The notes: generated from the letters alone by a model not told the origin. A stretch of 55,702 nucleotides of DNA from UBA3537 sp964219345 (GCA_964219345.1 CAXPPN010000015.1:1-55702), one strand, 5' to 3'; positions 7,186-18,187 are shown, counted from the first letter of the stretch. Program-made: numbers and translations.

Positions 7186-9474
7186 ATGTCAAAACTAACC
7201 AGACACGATTTAGAAGCCCTTGCATATCACGCTAAACCAAATCCAGGAAAAATTCAAGTTGTACCTACAAAAAAATATGCTACCCAACGTGACTTATCTT
7301 TGGCATATTCTCCAGGTGTAGCGGCACCATGTTTAGAAATTGAAAAAAACCAATCTGAAGCATATAAATATACTTCCAAGGGTAATTTGGTGGCTGTAAT
7401 ATCCAATGGAACAGCAGTCTTGGGTCTTGGCAATATTGGGCCAGAAGCCTCTAAACCAGTAATGGAAGGTAAAGGTCTTTTATTTAAAATTTTTGCAGAT
7501 ATTGATGTTTTTGATATTGAAGTTGATACGGAAAATGTTGATGAATTTATAAATACCGTAAAAAATATTGCGCCAACTTTTGGTGGGATTAACCTTGAAG
7601 ATATAAAAGCACCTGAAGCTTTTGAAATTGAAAAACGTCTGAAAGAAGAGTTAAATATCCCTGTAATGCACGACGATCAGCACGGGACAGCCATAATTTC
7701 AGCTGCTGCTCTTTTGAATGCTTTAGAACTTGCTGAAAAAAACATTGAAAATGTACAAATTGTAGTGAGTGGTGCTGGAGCAGCTGCAATTTCTTGTACA
7801 AGACTATATATGTCTTTTGGTGCAAAACGAGAAAACATTGTGATGCTTGATAGTAAGGGAGTCATACGTCAAGATCGTGAAAATCTAACGTCACAAAAGT
7901 CTGAATTTGCAACAACAAAAGAAATAGACACTTTGGAAGAAGCAATGCATGATGCCGATGTATTTATTGGTCTTTCAACTTCCAATATCGTTTCTCCAAA
8001 AATGCTAAAATCTATGGCCAAAAATCCAATTGTATTTGCAATGGCCAATCCAGATCCAGAAATTACATATGATTTAGCAATTCAAACAAGAGATGATATT
8101 ATAATGGCTACAGGCCGAAGTGATAATCCAAATCAGGTTAATAATGTCCTAGGATTTCCTTTTATTTTTAGAGGGGCATTAGATGTTAGAGCAACAACCA
8201 TTAATGAAGCAATGAAAAAAGCTGCTGTTGTTGCACTTGCAGAACTAGCTAAAGAGCCTGTTCCAGAACAAGTGAATATCGCTTATGGAGAAATGCGTTT
8301 AACTTTTGGAAGTGATTATATCATTCCAAAACCTTTTGATCCTCGTTTAATAGCAAAAATACCACCAGCCGTAGCCAAGGCAGCAATGGAAAGTGGTGTT
8401 GCACAAGCACCAATTTTGGATTGGGAAAAGTATGAAGAGACCTTATTGGATCGTATGGGGGCAGACAACAAGATTGTTCGCTTGCTATTTAACAGAGCAA
8501 AACTAAACCCTAAGCGCGTTGTTTTTGCAGAAGCCGATCAATTGGATGTTTTAAAAGCGGCTCAAATTGTATATGAAGAAGGAATAGCACACCCTATTTT
8601 ATTAGGCAATAAAAAACAAATAGAACGCTTAAAAGAAGAACTCGAATTTGATGTAGATGTCCTAATAATTGATCCTAAAGATGAGGATCATATTGAACAA
8701 AAAAACAAATATGCCGAAGTGTTTTGGAAACAACAAGAACGCCGTGGGCAAACGCTTTTATCGGCTCAAAAACTCATGCGAGAAAGAAACTATTATGCTG
8801 CAATGATGGTTAATGAAGGAGATGCTGATGCTTTGATAACAGGATACTCAAGAAATTATCCATCGGTCGTAAAACCAATGCTCGATTTGATTGGTCTTGC
8901 ACCAGGGTCAACAAGAATCGCTACAACCAATGTAATGATTACACGCAGAGGTCCCATGTTTTTGAGTGATACTGCTATAAATATTAACCCAACCGCCCAC
9001 GATTTGATAAAAATTACACAGATGACTTCTGGAGTGATGAAAATGTTTGGAATTACTCCAGTGATGGCCATGTTATCATATTCAAATTTTGGATCTTCAA
9101 AAGATCAAACGGCTACAAAGGTTCGTGAAGCAGTTTCCTATTTACATCGAAGACATCCAGATTTGTCTGTAGATGGAGAGTTGCAAACAGATTTTGCATT
9201 AAATAGTGAAATGTTAAAAGCAAATTTTCCGTTTTCAAGATTAGCAAATAAAAAAGTAAATGGACTCATTTTTCCAAATTTAGAGTCGGCAAATATCACT
9301 TATAAATTGCTAAAAGAGCTCAACAAAGCAGAGTCTATAGGGCCAATTATGATGGGACTTAGAAAGCCTGTACATATCATACAATTTGGCGCAAGTGTGG
9401 ATGAAATTGTAAACATGACAGCAGTTGCTGTGATTGATGCACAACAAAAAGAAAAGGCTGATTTGAACTCCTAG
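7186..9474 (+). CDS. maeB: NADP-dependent malic enzyme with C-terminal phosphotransacetylase-like domain
   Basis: This cytosolic enzyme oxidatively decarboxylates malate to pyruvate, giving NADPH and anaplerotic flexibility. The 762 residues hold three parts: an N-terminal malic enzyme domain (about 15-155, with catalytic Tyr41 in LAYSPGVAAPC), a Rossmann NAD(P)-binding domain (about 160-400, metal-binding MHDDQHGTA and GAGAAA) and a phosphate acetyltransferase-like domain (about 430-755). In MaeB-type enzymes the last domain is considered mainly regulatory, responding to acetyl-CoA, rather than catalytic. A -7-like element lies 24 bases upstream. It is probably monocistronic; ruvA has its own candidate promoter. 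Confidence 0.96.
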   Translation: MSKLTRHDLEALAYHAKPNPGKIQVVPTKKYATQRDLSLAYSPGVAAPCLEIEKNQSEAYKYTSKGNLVAVISNGTAVLGLGNIGPEASKPVMEGKGLLFKIFADIDVFDIEVDTENVDEFINTVKNIAPTFGGINLEDIKAPEAFEIEKRLKEELNIPVMHDDQHGTAIISAAALLNALELAEKNIENVQIVVSGAGAAAISCTRLYMSFGAKRENIVMLDSKGVIRQDRENLTSQKSEFATTKEIDTLEEAMHDADVFIGLSTSNIVSPKMLKSMAKNPIVFAMANPDPEITYDLAIQTRDDIIMATGRSDNPNQVNNVLGFPFIFRGALDVRATTINEAMKKAAVVALAELAKEPVPEQVNIAYGEMRLTFGSDYIIPKPFDPRLIAKIPPAVAKAAMESGVAQAPILDWEKYEETLLDRMGADNKIVRLLFNRAKLNPKRVVFAEADQLDVLKAAQIVYEEGIAHPILLGNKKQIERLKEELEFDVDVLIIDPKDEDHIEQKNKYAEVFWKQQERRGQTLLSAQKLMRERNYYAAMMVNEGDADALITGYSRNYPSVVKPMLDLIGLAPGSTRIATTNVMITRRGPMFLSDTAININPTAHDLIKITQMTSGVMKMFGITPVMAMLSYSNFGSSKDQTATKVREAVSYLHRRHPDLSVDGELQTDFALNSEMLKANFPFSRLANKKVNGLIFPNLESANITYKLLKELNKAESIGPIMMGLRKPVHIIQFGASVDEIVNMTAVAVIDAQQKEKADLNS

Positions 9475-9507
9475 TTTTTTTCTTCATATAAAATACTATA
9501 ATTTTAG

Positions 9508-9515
9508 TACATTTG
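9508..9515 (+). promoter_or_regulatory. Putative -7 element (TACATTTG) for ruvA
   Basis: Match to TAnnTTTG 19 bases before the ruvA ATG, in the 60-base gap after maeB. No convincing -33 box. Confidence 0.35.
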
Positions 9516-9534
9516 ATACCTTAAGTTTTATGGT

Positions 9535-10116
9535 ATGATTACGCATGTAAGTGGTAAATTAGTAGAAAAATCTCCAACTAGTGTTGTTGTTGATTGTAAT
9601 GGTATAGGTTATTTTATACATATTTCTTTACACACTTTTTCACAACTAACGGATAATGAGTATATTAAATTACTTACTCATTTTCAAGTCAAAGAAGACG
9701 CACAACAGCTATATGGTTTTGTAACTTCATCAGAACGAGAAATTTTTAGACTTCTAATATCAGTTAGCGGTATTGGTGCCAACACAGCACGTACGATGCT
9801 ATCTTCTCTAACACCAAAACAAGTTCGAGAGGGCATTGCTTCAGAAGACGTTGCGCTAATTCAATCTGTAAAAGGCATAGGATTGAAAACAGCACAACGT
9901 GTTATCATTGATTTAAAAGATAAAGCCCTAAAAATTTACGATATTGACGACTCAATCAAAACCTCAAACAATACAAACAAAGATGAAGCGTTATCTGCAT
10001 TAGAAGTATTAGGATTCGCCAAAAAACAGTCTGAAAGAGTGGTTGTTAAAATTTTATCTCAAACCCCAGATGCCTCTGTAGAGCTAATCATCAAAGAAGC
10101 CCTAAAAAATTTATAA
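9535..10116 (+). CDS. ruvA: RuvA, Holliday junction DNA-binding protein
   Basis: RuvA binds the four-way junction as a tetramer and recruits RuvB for branch migration. At 193 residues it has the usual length: an OB-fold domain (about 1-64; MITHVSGKLVEKSPTSVVVD), tandem helix-hairpin-helix motifs (about 70-140; VSGIGANTARTML and VKGIGLKTAQRVIIDLKDK) and a C-terminal RuvB-interacting helical domain (about 148-193; DEALSALEVLGF). The sprA reading frame starts within 30 bases of its stop, and that ruvA-sprA arrangement is common in Flavobacteriaceae. Confidence 0.98.
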   Translation: MITHVSGKLVEKSPTSVVVDCNGIGYFIHISLHTFSQLTDNEYIKLLTHFQVKEDAQQLYGFVTSSEREIFRLLISVSGIGANTARTMLSSLTPKQVREGIASEDVALIQSVKGIGLKTAQRVIIDLKDKALKIYDIDDSIKTSNNTNKDEALSALEVLGFAKKQSERVVVKILSQTPDASVELIIKEALKNL

Positions 10117-10142
10117 AACTATTGAAACTATTTAGCCCAAAA

Positions 10143-13100
10143 ATGAAACTTAAACACTTTGCTTTAGTTGTACTCTACAGCTTCAGTTGCTTGTTATGGT
10201 CTCAACAAACACCTACAGTTCGTGATTCTACATCTACCACTTTTTCGTTTAGAGATTTAAACCCTCCTGACCCAAGTAGTGTTATCAATAAATACACCTA
10301 TGATCCTATAACAGATCGTTATTATTACACTTCAAAAGTTGGTGATTATGACATAAAATACCCCATAATTCTTACACCAAAAGAATTTCAAGCACTGATT
10401 CAAAAGGAGAATTTAAAACAATATTATAAAGAAAAATTAGACGCATTTGATGGAAAAAAAGAGGGTTCAGAAGATGCTAAAAAGAACTTGATTCCCGATT
10501 TGTATGTGAATTCTAAATTTTTTGAAACAATTTTTGGAGGTAATGTTATTTCAGTTGTACCACAAGGATCTGTAGAAATGGATCTAGGAGTGATGTATAC
10601 AAAACAAGAAAATCCAGCATTTTCACCTAGAAACCAAAGTAATTTAACTTTTGATTTTGACCAAAGAATTAGTTTGAGTTTAATGGGGAAAGTAGGGACA
10701 CGCTTACAGGTCAATGCAAATTATGATACACAATCTACGTTTGATTTTCAAAATTTAATAAAACTAGAATTCGACCCAACTGTTGACGGCGGAGAAGATA
10801 ATATTCTTCAAAAACTTGAAATAGGAAATGTGAGCATGCCATTGAACAGTTCATTGATCTCAGGAGCTCAAAGTTTATTTGGTGTAAAAACAGAACTGCA
10901 ATTTGGGAAAACACGAATTACAGGAGTTTTTTCTGAGCAACAATCAGAAACAAGAAGCATTGTGGCACAAGGCGGCGGAACATTACAAGATTTTGACTTT
11001 TTTGGACTAGATTATGATGAAAATAGGCATTTCTTCTTAGGGCAATATTTTAGAGAACATTATGATGAAGCCTTAGATAACTATCCATTTATAAATTCTC
11101 AAGTTCAAATCACTCGAATTGAAGTTTGGGTAACCAACCGAACAAATCAGACTCAAAATGTAAGAAATATTTTGGCTTTACAAGATTTAGGAGAATCCTC
11201 AAGAATTGGTTTAACTACTCCACCAACAGGGTTTGTTAATGTTGACCCAAATGCATATCCCGACAATGCCAATAATGATTTTGATCCTACGAATATTGGG
11301 GGTGCTGGTTCTCAACTTACACAAGCTGTTCGAGATATTGCAACCGCACAATCGGGATTTTTGACTCCAGGGGTCAATGAAGGTTTTGATTATGGGAAGC
11401 TAGAAAATGCAAGAAAATTAACACAAGGCAATGAATATACTGTCAATACTCAACTAGGGTATATTTCTCTAAACCAGCGCCTACAAAACGATGAGGTCTT
11501 AGCAGTAGCCTACCAATTCACGGTTGGTGGCCAAGTGTATCAAGTTGGAGAATTTGCCAATGATGGATTAAATGCAACCGATGTAAGTACAGATATAAAT
11601 ACAGGGAATCAGGTTGTAAATAATCAAAGTCTTGTGTTGAAAATGCTAAAAAGCGCAGTAACAAACGTCAATCTTCCAATTTGGGATTTGATGATGAAAA
11701 ACATTTATAACACAGGAGCGTATCAACTCTCTCAAGAAGATTTCAAATTGAATATATTTTACAACGAAACATCTTCTTTGAATTTTATAACTCCAGTTCC
11801 TGGAACACCTTTTCCAGCCCCAACAGGAAACGAAGACCCTATAAATGAAATACCTCTTATACGTCTTTTTAATTTTGATCGATTAAATTATAACAATGAC
11901 CCTCAAAATAAGGGGGATGGATTTTTTGATTTTGTGCCCAGTTTGACGGTCATCCCTCAAAACGGAAAAATTGTTTTTACAAAAGTTCAACCTTTTGGAA
12001 GTTATCTATTTGAAACCTTGCGCTTGAATCCTACAGAAGATTATCAAACCGATGAAACAATTCCTGGAGCTTATAATGCAAATCAAAAGAAGTATGTTTA
12101 CAAATCTTTGTATACGAGTACAAAAACCGCTGCACTTCAGGACAGTGAAAAAAATAAATTTCAAATTCGAGGACGCTACAAATCTACAGGTGGTTCAGGC
12201 ATTCCAATAGGTGCATTTAATGTACCAAGGGGCTCTGTAAAAGTTACTGCAGGAGGGCGTGTTCTGGTAGAAGGAATAGATTATACTGTAAACTACCAAA
12301 TTGGAACAGTTCAAATTTTAGACCCTTCTCTTCAATCTTCAAACACCCCAATTCAAGTTTCTGTAGAAAATAATGCAGTTTTTGGACAACAAACAAAGCG
12401 TTTTACGGGGTTAAATGTTGAACATCAATTCAATGAAAATTTTGTTTTAGGAGCAACACTTTTGAATTTGAATGAACGTCCAATAACTCAGAAAGCTAAT
12501 TATGGTACAGAGCCAATCAATAACACAATTTTTGGTGTCAATGGAAATTACTCAACAGAAGTACCTTTCCTAACTCGAATGGCTAATAAATTACCTAATA
12601 TTGATACCGATGCGATATCAAATTTATCTGTTCGCGGGGAATTTGCATACTTGAAGCCTGGCGCACCAAAAGGCACCGATTTTAATGGAGAAGTGACCTC
12701 ATATGTTGATGACTTTGAAGGCACTCAAAACGGTATTAGCTTACTTACGCCACAATCATGGTTTTTATCGAGTAGACCAAAAGGATTAGGGCGTGTCTAT
12801 CCTCAGGGGAATGAAGACGATAATGGCTATCAGAATGGCTTTGACAGAGCACTTTTGAATTGGTATACTGTTGATCCTATTTTCTATAGCTCCCAAAGAC
12901 CAGGGGAAATTACAGATGATGATATTTCAGATTTATACACAAGACGTATTTTTATTGATGAACTTTTTCCAGAAATTGATTTGGTAACAGGGCAATATAC
13001 AGTCATAAACTCTTTGGATTTGGTATATAGCCCCGCTGAAAGAGGGCCATATAATTATCAGCAAGGAGCAGAAGATGGAATTTTAGATAATCCACAAAAT

Positions 13101-16100
13101 AGTTGGGCTGGAATTTCCAGACAATTGACTTCGACAGATTTTGAACAAGCTAATGTGGAATATGTAGAGTTTTGGCTGATGGATCCATTTTTAAATAACC
13201 CAACAAATCCAGGAGGAAAACTTGTTCTCAACTTAGGTAATATTTCTGAAGATGTCATTAAAGATGGTAAAAAACAATATGAAAATGGACTTCCCGCCGA
13301 TGGTAATATTATTTTATTGCCTCAATCTGTATGGGGAACAGTAACACCTCAAAATCAATCATTAATCTATGCGTTTTCTTCTCAAGGACAAGAACGCACC
13401 AATCAAGATGTTGGTCTAGATGGGTATGATGATTTGGAAGAAGCTAATACAACTGATCCTAGATTTTCAGCGTTTTCAAATTTGGCCGATCCAGCTAATG
13501 ACAATTATACGTATTATTTGAATAGTTCTGGAGATATTTTTGACAGATATAAAAGATACAATGGTCTTGAAGGCAATTCTCCAGATGTTTTTAGTGAAAC
13601 TAATAGAGGCTCTACAACGCAACCTGATGTAGAAGATATCAATAGAGATAACACTATGAATACTATTGATAGCTATTATGAATATGAAATTGACATCAAT
13701 TCTGCAGCCCTAAATAACCCAAATAGCCCATATATTGTTGATCGAAAGACGGTTACTGGCATAACATTACCAAACGGCTCACAAACTGGAAATATAAACT
13801 GGTATCAATTTAGAATTCCACTAACAGAGTTTACGGATGCTATTGGTGGGATTTCAGATTTTAGATCAATTCGTTTTACAAGATTGTATTTAAAAGATTT
13901 TACACAAAAAACAGTATTAAGATTTGGTACTTTTGATTTGGTACGCAGTGATTGGAGACGCTTTTTACAATCTTTGGACGATGATTCAGATGCTGCTACA
14001 TTACTAGAACCCACAGATTTTAGTGTTGGCATTGTTGGAATTCAAGAAAATGATGGGAGCTATGTTTCACCGCCAAATGTTCAGCGTGAACAATTGAATA
14101 ACAACAATACTGTTGTTCGTCAAAATGAACAATCACTTGTTGTTGATGTTTGTGATTTGGAGCGATTGGATTCTAGAGCTGTTTTCAAAAACATCAATGT
14201 AGACATGCGCCAATATAAAAAACTAAAAATGTTTATCCATGCAGAAGATGGCGAGGCAGATAGTTTTGAGCAAGGAAATTTGGTTGCCTTTGTGCGTATG
14301 GGGAATGATTTTACACAAAATTATTATCAATTAGAATTACCTCTTAGAAAATCCTCAGGTGCCACAGGCGCATCAGATTCTGAAGTCTGGCCAGAGTATA
14401 ATGAGCTCAATATTTCTTTAGAACTTTTAGAAAAAATTAAAGCCCTTGGTATCAGTCAAGGAACACTAACCAATGAAGATCCTACATTTTATAATGTTAT
14501 TGATGGAGTACTTCAAGAAACTCCAGTCGGAGAGTTTTCACCTTTTACATTGGATTTAAATTCAACACAAACAGAAGCGCCATTTGAGCAGCGTATTTCC
14601 ATAAAAGGGAATCCAAATTTTGGAGATATTCGCTCACTTATGGTAGGAATAAAAAATATAGGCCCTACAAATCAATGTGCAGAAGTTTGGTTCAATGAAC
14701 TTCGTCTTGCCGAAATGGATAATGAAGGCGGTTGGGCGGCAATTATGAGTATGGATACCAATATTGCAGATTTTATGAATATCAATGCTACTGCAAAGCG
14801 AAGTACCACTGGTTTTGGAAATATAGAACAAGGACCAAATGAGCGTAGTCGAGAAGATTTGAAACAATATGATTTTGTTACAAACATGAATATTGGGCAA
14901 TTGTTACCTAAAAAATGGGGGCTTCAAATTCCTTTCAATTATGGACAAAGTGAAACATTAATCACTCCAGAATATGACCAGCAGTACAAAGATTTAAAGC
15001 TTCAAAATCGTTTGGATGCTGCAGAAACAAATGAAGAACGCGATCGTATTCGTATGCAGTCGGAGGATTATACAAAACGAAAAAGCATCAATTTTATTGG
15101 CGTTAAAAAGCAACGTACAGGAGATGCTAAACCAAAGGTTTATGATGTAGAAAATTTAACCCTTAATTATTCTTATAACGAAATGACGCATAGAGATTTT
15201 GAAATTGAAAATTCTCTTGATCAAAACGTTCGTGTTGGAGCCAATTATAGTTATAGTTTTCAGCCTTTAAATTTTGAACCTTTCAAGAAAAAAGATTCAT
15301 TATTTAATGGTAAATATTGGAAAATCATAAAGGATTTCAACCTCAATTTAATGCCATCGAGCCTCACAATTAATTCTGATATAATTCGTCAATTTAATAG
15401 TCAAAAATTTAGAGATGCTGAACTAGGCGCAAATAATATTTCTGTTGATGAATTAATTCGAAGAAACTATACTTTCGACTTACAATACACATTAAATTAT
15501 CAGTTGACAAATGCGTTAAGTTTGAATTTTACGTCGTCCAATAATCACATTGTTAGAAATTATTTTATAAATGATGATCTAAATGGCGACCAAGATCCAA
15601 CGCTAGGGGTTTGGGATCGTTTCTTTGATTTTGGTGACCCCAACAGACATGCTCAGCAATTGGGCATAAATTATCAACTGCCTTTAAATAAAATACCAAC
15701 GCTTAGTTTCTTGACCGCCAATTATAGCTATACTGGTGATTTCTTGTGGACCAAAGGATCTGACTTATTTGCTCAGTTGAATATCAATGGGCAAACCTAT
15801 GATTTAGGAAACTCTATTTCTAATGCAAATCAACACAATTTGAACACCTCTTTTGATATGCGTAAGCTTTATCGATATATTGGTATAAAAAAATCAAAAT
15901 CGAGAAGACCTTCGCGCGTACAAAGCAATAGCAATAATAGAACTCCGCGAACAAATTCAAAAAAGAAATTCAACTTAAAAGATTTTGGTATTGGATTGTT
16001 AACAAGCATTGATAGAATGCAAATAAATTATTCGGAAAACAACAGTTCATTCTTACCAGGCTATTTACCAACCCCTGGATTTATAGGTACCATGAAACCT

Positions 16101-17360
16101 ACTTTTGGATACACTATGGGAAGTCAGCGCGATGTTCGTCATATTGCGGCTCAAAATGGTTGGTTAACAACATTTGATCAGTTTAATCAACAATATTCTG
16201 AAACGCATAACGAAAATTTAGATTACTCCATTAATACTGAACCTATTTCAGATTTAAAAATTGATTTTACAGGAGGTAAAACCTATGCTACAAATTTTAC
16301 AGAAAACTTCAATACAACAGACACCAATGGTGATGGCTTGAGCAACACCTATAACTCTTTGATTCAGAATACATTTGGTAATTTTAATATTTCTACATCA
16401 TTAATTAAAACAGCCTTTAGCAAAAGTGATGAGGCTAGCTCTGCACCATTTGAAGATTTTAAAAGCAATCGTTTAGAAATAGCAAATCGTTTGGCGCAGA
16501 ATTTTTATGGTAATAACACCTATGCAACAGATTCAGAAGGATACCCTCTTGGATTTGGAAAAAACAGTCAGTCTGTGTTGTTGCCCGCATTTTTGTCGGC
16601 GTATTCCGGGAAAAAGGCCAATAAAATAAGTTTGGATGCTTTTCGAGACATTCCTATTCCAAATTGGACCTTAAAATATACAGGATTTATGAGGAACAAA
16701 TGGTTCAAAAAAAGGTTTAAACGATTTTCTATTACTCATGGATATCGATCATCTTACACCATAAATCAATTTCGCACAAATCTAGATTATAAAGCTGCAG
16801 ATCCTACTCTGGATTATGCCAGTCAAAACCCCGATGTTTTAGATCAGTCTGGAAATTTTAAGGCTCAAACGCTTTTTAGTAATGTCAACTTAATAGAGCA
16901 ATTTAGCCCATTGATTAAAGTTGATTTTGAAATGAAAAATTCAATAAAGGTTACAACAGAAATCAAAAAGGACAGAAGTCTTTCTATCAGTTTTGATAAT
17001 AATTTGTTGACTGAGATTCAAGGATATGAATATATTTTTGGATTGGGTTATCGTATCAAAGATTTAAGGATTCGTTCGAAATTGGCTGGGCCAAAAAAAG
17101 TTATTAAAAGTGATTTGAATATGAAAGCTGACTTATCTGTAAGAAATAATAAAACCATAATAAGATATTTGGATTTAGACAATAATCAAGTGAGCGCAGG
17201 TCAAACCATTTGGAGTCTCAAATATGCTGCAGACTACGCCTTTAGCAATAATTTGACGGCCATATTCTATTTTGACTATGCTTTTTCGGAGTATGCTATT
17301 TCGACAGCATTTCCACAAACCACTATTAGATCTGGATTTACATTAAGATATAACTTTTAA
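10143..17360 (+). CDS. sprA: SprA, type IX secretion system outer-membrane translocon
   Basis: SprA (Sov in Porphyromonas) forms the giant single-chain beta-barrel through which T9SS cargo, including gliding adhesins, crosses the outer membrane. The open frame could start at TTG 10122, but ATG 10143 begins a clean signal peptide (MKLKHFALVVLYSFSCLLWS, cleavage before QQTP), giving 2405 residues, in the normal SprA range. Early residues include the family-like KYTYDPITDRYYYTSKVGDY region. The middle is rich in Asn/Asp/Tyr strands, and the C-terminus ends in an aromatic residue (LRYNF) as outer-membrane barrels do. A basic Ser/Arg/Asn-rich loop lies near 15,890-15,970. It is flanked by ruvA and gcvH. 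Confidence 0.97.
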   Translation: MKLKHFALVVLYSFSCLLWSQQTPTVRDSTSTTFSFRDLNPPDPSSVINKYTYDPITDRYYYTSKVGDYDIKYPIILTPKEFQALIQKENLKQYYKEKLDAFDGKKEGSEDAKKNLIPDLYVNSKFFETIFGGNVISVVPQGSVEMDLGVMYTKQENPAFSPRNQSNLTFDFDQRISLSLMGKVGTRLQVNANYDTQSTFDFQNLIKLEFDPTVDGGEDNILQKLEIGNVSMPLNSSLISGAQSLFGVKTELQFGKTRITGVFSEQQSETRSIVAQGGGTLQDFDFFGLDYDENRHFFLGQYFREHYDEALDNYPFINSQVQITRIEVWVTNRTNQTQNVRNILALQDLGESSRIGLTTPPTGFVNVDPNAYPDNANNDFDPTNIGGAGSQLTQAVRDIATAQSGFLTPGVNEGFDYGKLENARKLTQGNEYTVNTQLGYISLNQRLQNDEVLAVAYQFTVGGQVYQVGEFANDGLNATDVSTDINTGNQVVNNQSLVLKMLKSAVTNVNLPIWDLMMKNIYNTGAYQLSQEDFKLNIFYNETSSLNFITPVPGTPFPAPTGNEDPINEIPLIRLFNFDRLNYNNDPQNKGDGFFDFVPSLTVIPQNGKIVFTKVQPFGSYLFETLRLNPTEDYQTDETIPGAYNANQKKYVYKSLYTSTKTAALQDSEKNKFQIRGRYKSTGGSGIPIGAFNVPRGSVKVTAGGRVLVEGIDYTVNYQIGTVQILDPSLQSSNTPIQVSVENNAVFGQQTKRFTGLNVEHQFNENFVLGATLLNLNERPITQKANYGTEPINNTIFGVNGNYSTEVPFLTRMANKLPNIDTDAISNLSVRGEFAYLKPGAPKGTDFNGEVTSYVDDFEGTQNGISLLTPQSWFLSSRPKGLGRVYPQGNEDDNGYQNGFDRALLNWYTVDPIFYSSQRPGEITDDDISDLYTRRIFIDELFPEIDLVTGQYTVINSLDLVYSPAERGPYNYQQGAEDGILDNPQNSWAGISRQLTSTDFEQANVEYVEFWLMDPFLNNPTNPGGKLVLNLGNISEDVIKDGKKQYENGLPADGNIILLPQSVWGTVTPQNQSLIYAFSSQGQERTNQDVGLDGYDDLEEANTTDPRFSAFSNLADPANDNYTYYLNSSGDIFDRYKRYNGLEGNSPDVFSETNRGSTTQPDVEDINRDNTMNTIDSYYEYEIDINSAALNNPNSPYIVDRKTVTGITLPNGSQTGNINWYQFRIPLTEFTDAIGGISDFRSIRFTRLYLKDFTQKTVLRFGTFDLVRSDWRRFLQSLDDDSDAATLLEPTDFSVGIVGIQENDGSYVSPPNVQREQLNNNNTVVRQNEQSLVVDVCDLERLDSRAVFKNINVDMRQYKKLKMFIHAEDGEADSFEQGNLVAFVRMGNDFTQNYYQLELPLRKSSGATGASDSEVWPEYNELNISLELLEKIKALGISQGTLTNEDPTFYNVIDGVLQETPVGEFSPFTLDLNSTQTEAPFEQRISIKGNPNFGDIRSLMVGIKNIGPTNQCAEVWFNELRLAEMDNEGGWAAIMSMDTNIADFMNINATAKRSTTGFGNIEQGPNERSREDLKQYDFVTNMNIGQLLPKKWGLQIPFNYGQSETLITPEYDQQYKDLKLQNRLDAAETNEERDRIRMQSEDYTKRKSINFIGVKKQRTGDAKPKVYDVENLTLNYSYNEMTHRDFEIENSLDQNVRVGANYSYSFQPLNFEPFKKKDSLFNGKYWKIIKDFNLNLMPSSLTINSDIIRQFNSQKFRDAELGANNISVDELIRRNYTFDLQYTLNYQLTNALSLNFTSSNNHIVRNYFINDDLNGDQDPTLGVWDRFFDFGDPNRHAQQLGINYQLPLNKIPTLSFLTANYSYTGDFLWTKGSDLFAQLNINGQTYDLGNSISNANQHNLNTSFDMRKLYRYIGIKKSKSRRPSRVQSNSNNRTPRTNSKKKFNLKDFGIGLLTSIDRMQINYSENNSSFLPGYLPTPGFIGTMKPTFGYTMGSQRDVRHIAAQNGWLTTFDQFNQQYSETHNENLDYSINTEPISDLKIDFTGGKTYATNFTENFNTTDTNGDGLSNTYNSLIQNTFGNFNISTSLIKTAFSKSDEASSAPFEDFKSNRLEIANRLAQNFYGNNTYATDSEGYPLGFGKNSQSVLLPAFLSAYSGKKANKISLDAFRDIPIPNWTLKYTGFMRNKWFKKRFKRFSITHGYRSSYTINQFRTNLDYKAADPTLDYASQNPDVLDQSGNFKAQTLFSNVNLIEQFSPLIKVDFEMKNSIKVTTEIKKDRSLSISFDNNLLTEIQGYEYIFGLGYRIKDLRIRSKLAGPKKVIKSDLNMKADLSVRNNKTIIRYLDLDNNQVSAGQTIWSLKYAADYAFSNNLTAIFYFDYAFSEYAISTAFPQTTIRSGFTLRYNF

Positions 17361-17386
17361 AATTAATACTTACAAAAATTAATAAA

Positions 17387-17767
17387 ATGAATGTACCTGA
17401 AGAATTAAAATACACAAAAGACCACGAGTGGGTTCGTGCAGAGGGCGAAATACTTACAATAGGAATCACAGATTTTGCACAAAGTGAACTAGGAGATATT
17501 GTTTATGTGGAAGTCGACACATTAGATGAAACTCTAGAAGCTGAAGAAGTTTTTGGAACAGTTGAAGCCGTAAAAACAGTTTCAGATTTGTTTCTTCCAG
17601 TAGCAGGAGAAGTTATTGAATTTAATGAAGCTTTGGAAGATGAACCAGAAAAAGTAAATGATGATCCTTATGGAGAAGGATGGATGATTAAACTTAAATG
17701 TACAGACACTTCTGAGCTTGACGAATTACTTTCTGCGGAGGATTACAAAACATTGATTGGTGCTTAA
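17387..17767 (+). CDS. gcvH: GcvH, glycine cleavage system H protein
   Basis: GcvH is the lipoyl carrier that shuttles the methylamine group between the P, T and L proteins of the glycine cleavage system. The 126-residue protein is a single biotinyl/lipoyl domain. The lipoylated lysine is K63 in VEAVKTVSD, and the GITDFAQSELGDIVYVE segment is typical. The acidic composition matches the family. No gcvP or gcvT gene is nearby; in flavobacteria they are usually elsewhere. The downstream VanZ-like gene overlaps its 3' end. Confidence 0.97.
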   Translation: MNVPEELKYTKDHEWVRAEGEILTIGITDFAQSELGDIVYVEVDTLDETLEAEEVFGTVEAVKTVSDLFLPVAGEVIEFNEALEDEPEKVNDDPYGEGWMIKLKCTDTSELDELLSAEDYKTLIGA

Positions 17768-18143
17768 AAAAAAGGCAATTCATGCGGTAGCAATTGGCTA
17801 CATAATTCTTTTGACCGTTGGTAGTTTGGCAAAAATCAATCATCAATCTACATTTGATATTGAGTTTGAAGACAAGATTGTTCATTTTTTGGCTTATGCC
17901 ATACTTTGCTTCTTAGTTTTTTTGTCTTTGTACACCAAAGGGATAAATAAAAGTTTGACTTATGCTGCTCTATTTTCGATTATTTTTGGCATAATCCTTG
18001 AGCTATTACAAAGCGTAACGCCACAAGCAAGAGTTTCTGAGGGATTAGATGTTGTGGCAAACACACTAGGGATACTAGTGATGGTCGCTTTTATTAGTTG
18101 GAAAAAACAAACGCTTGTTAAAAAACTTCAAACGTTTATGTAG
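17760..18143 (+). CDS. VanZ-like family membrane protein
   Basis: A 127-residue inner-membrane protein with about four hydrophobic segments. It has the VanZ-family pattern: DKIVHFLAYAIL after TM1, and an ILELLQ...RVSEGLDVVANTLG block before the last TM. In resistance contexts VanZ proteins affect teicoplanin susceptibility; the role of this single-domain chromosomal form is unknown. No ATG lies near the 5' end. The frame can start at GTG 17760 or TTG 17757, both overlapping the end of gcvH, which implies translational coupling. I chose GTG as the more frequent alternative start. Confidence 0.85.
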   Translation: MLKKKAIHAVAIGYIILLTVGSLAKINHQSTFDIEFEDKIVHFLAYAILCFLVFLSLYTKGINKSLTYAALFSIIFGIILELLQSVTPQARVSEGLDVVANTLGILVMVAFISWKKQTLVKKLQTFM

Positions 18144-18187
18144 TTTTATTTTTTTTATTTAATTTAACCCCCCGTAAAAAACACACA

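Noticed and set aside
10122..10142. TTG as an upstream start for sprA
   Set aside because: It adds seven residues before a clean signal peptide; ATG 10143 is better placed.
14634..14900. 88-codon minus-strand open frame inside sprA
   Set aside because: It is antisense to continuous sprA coding sequence, with no start signal or recognisable domain.
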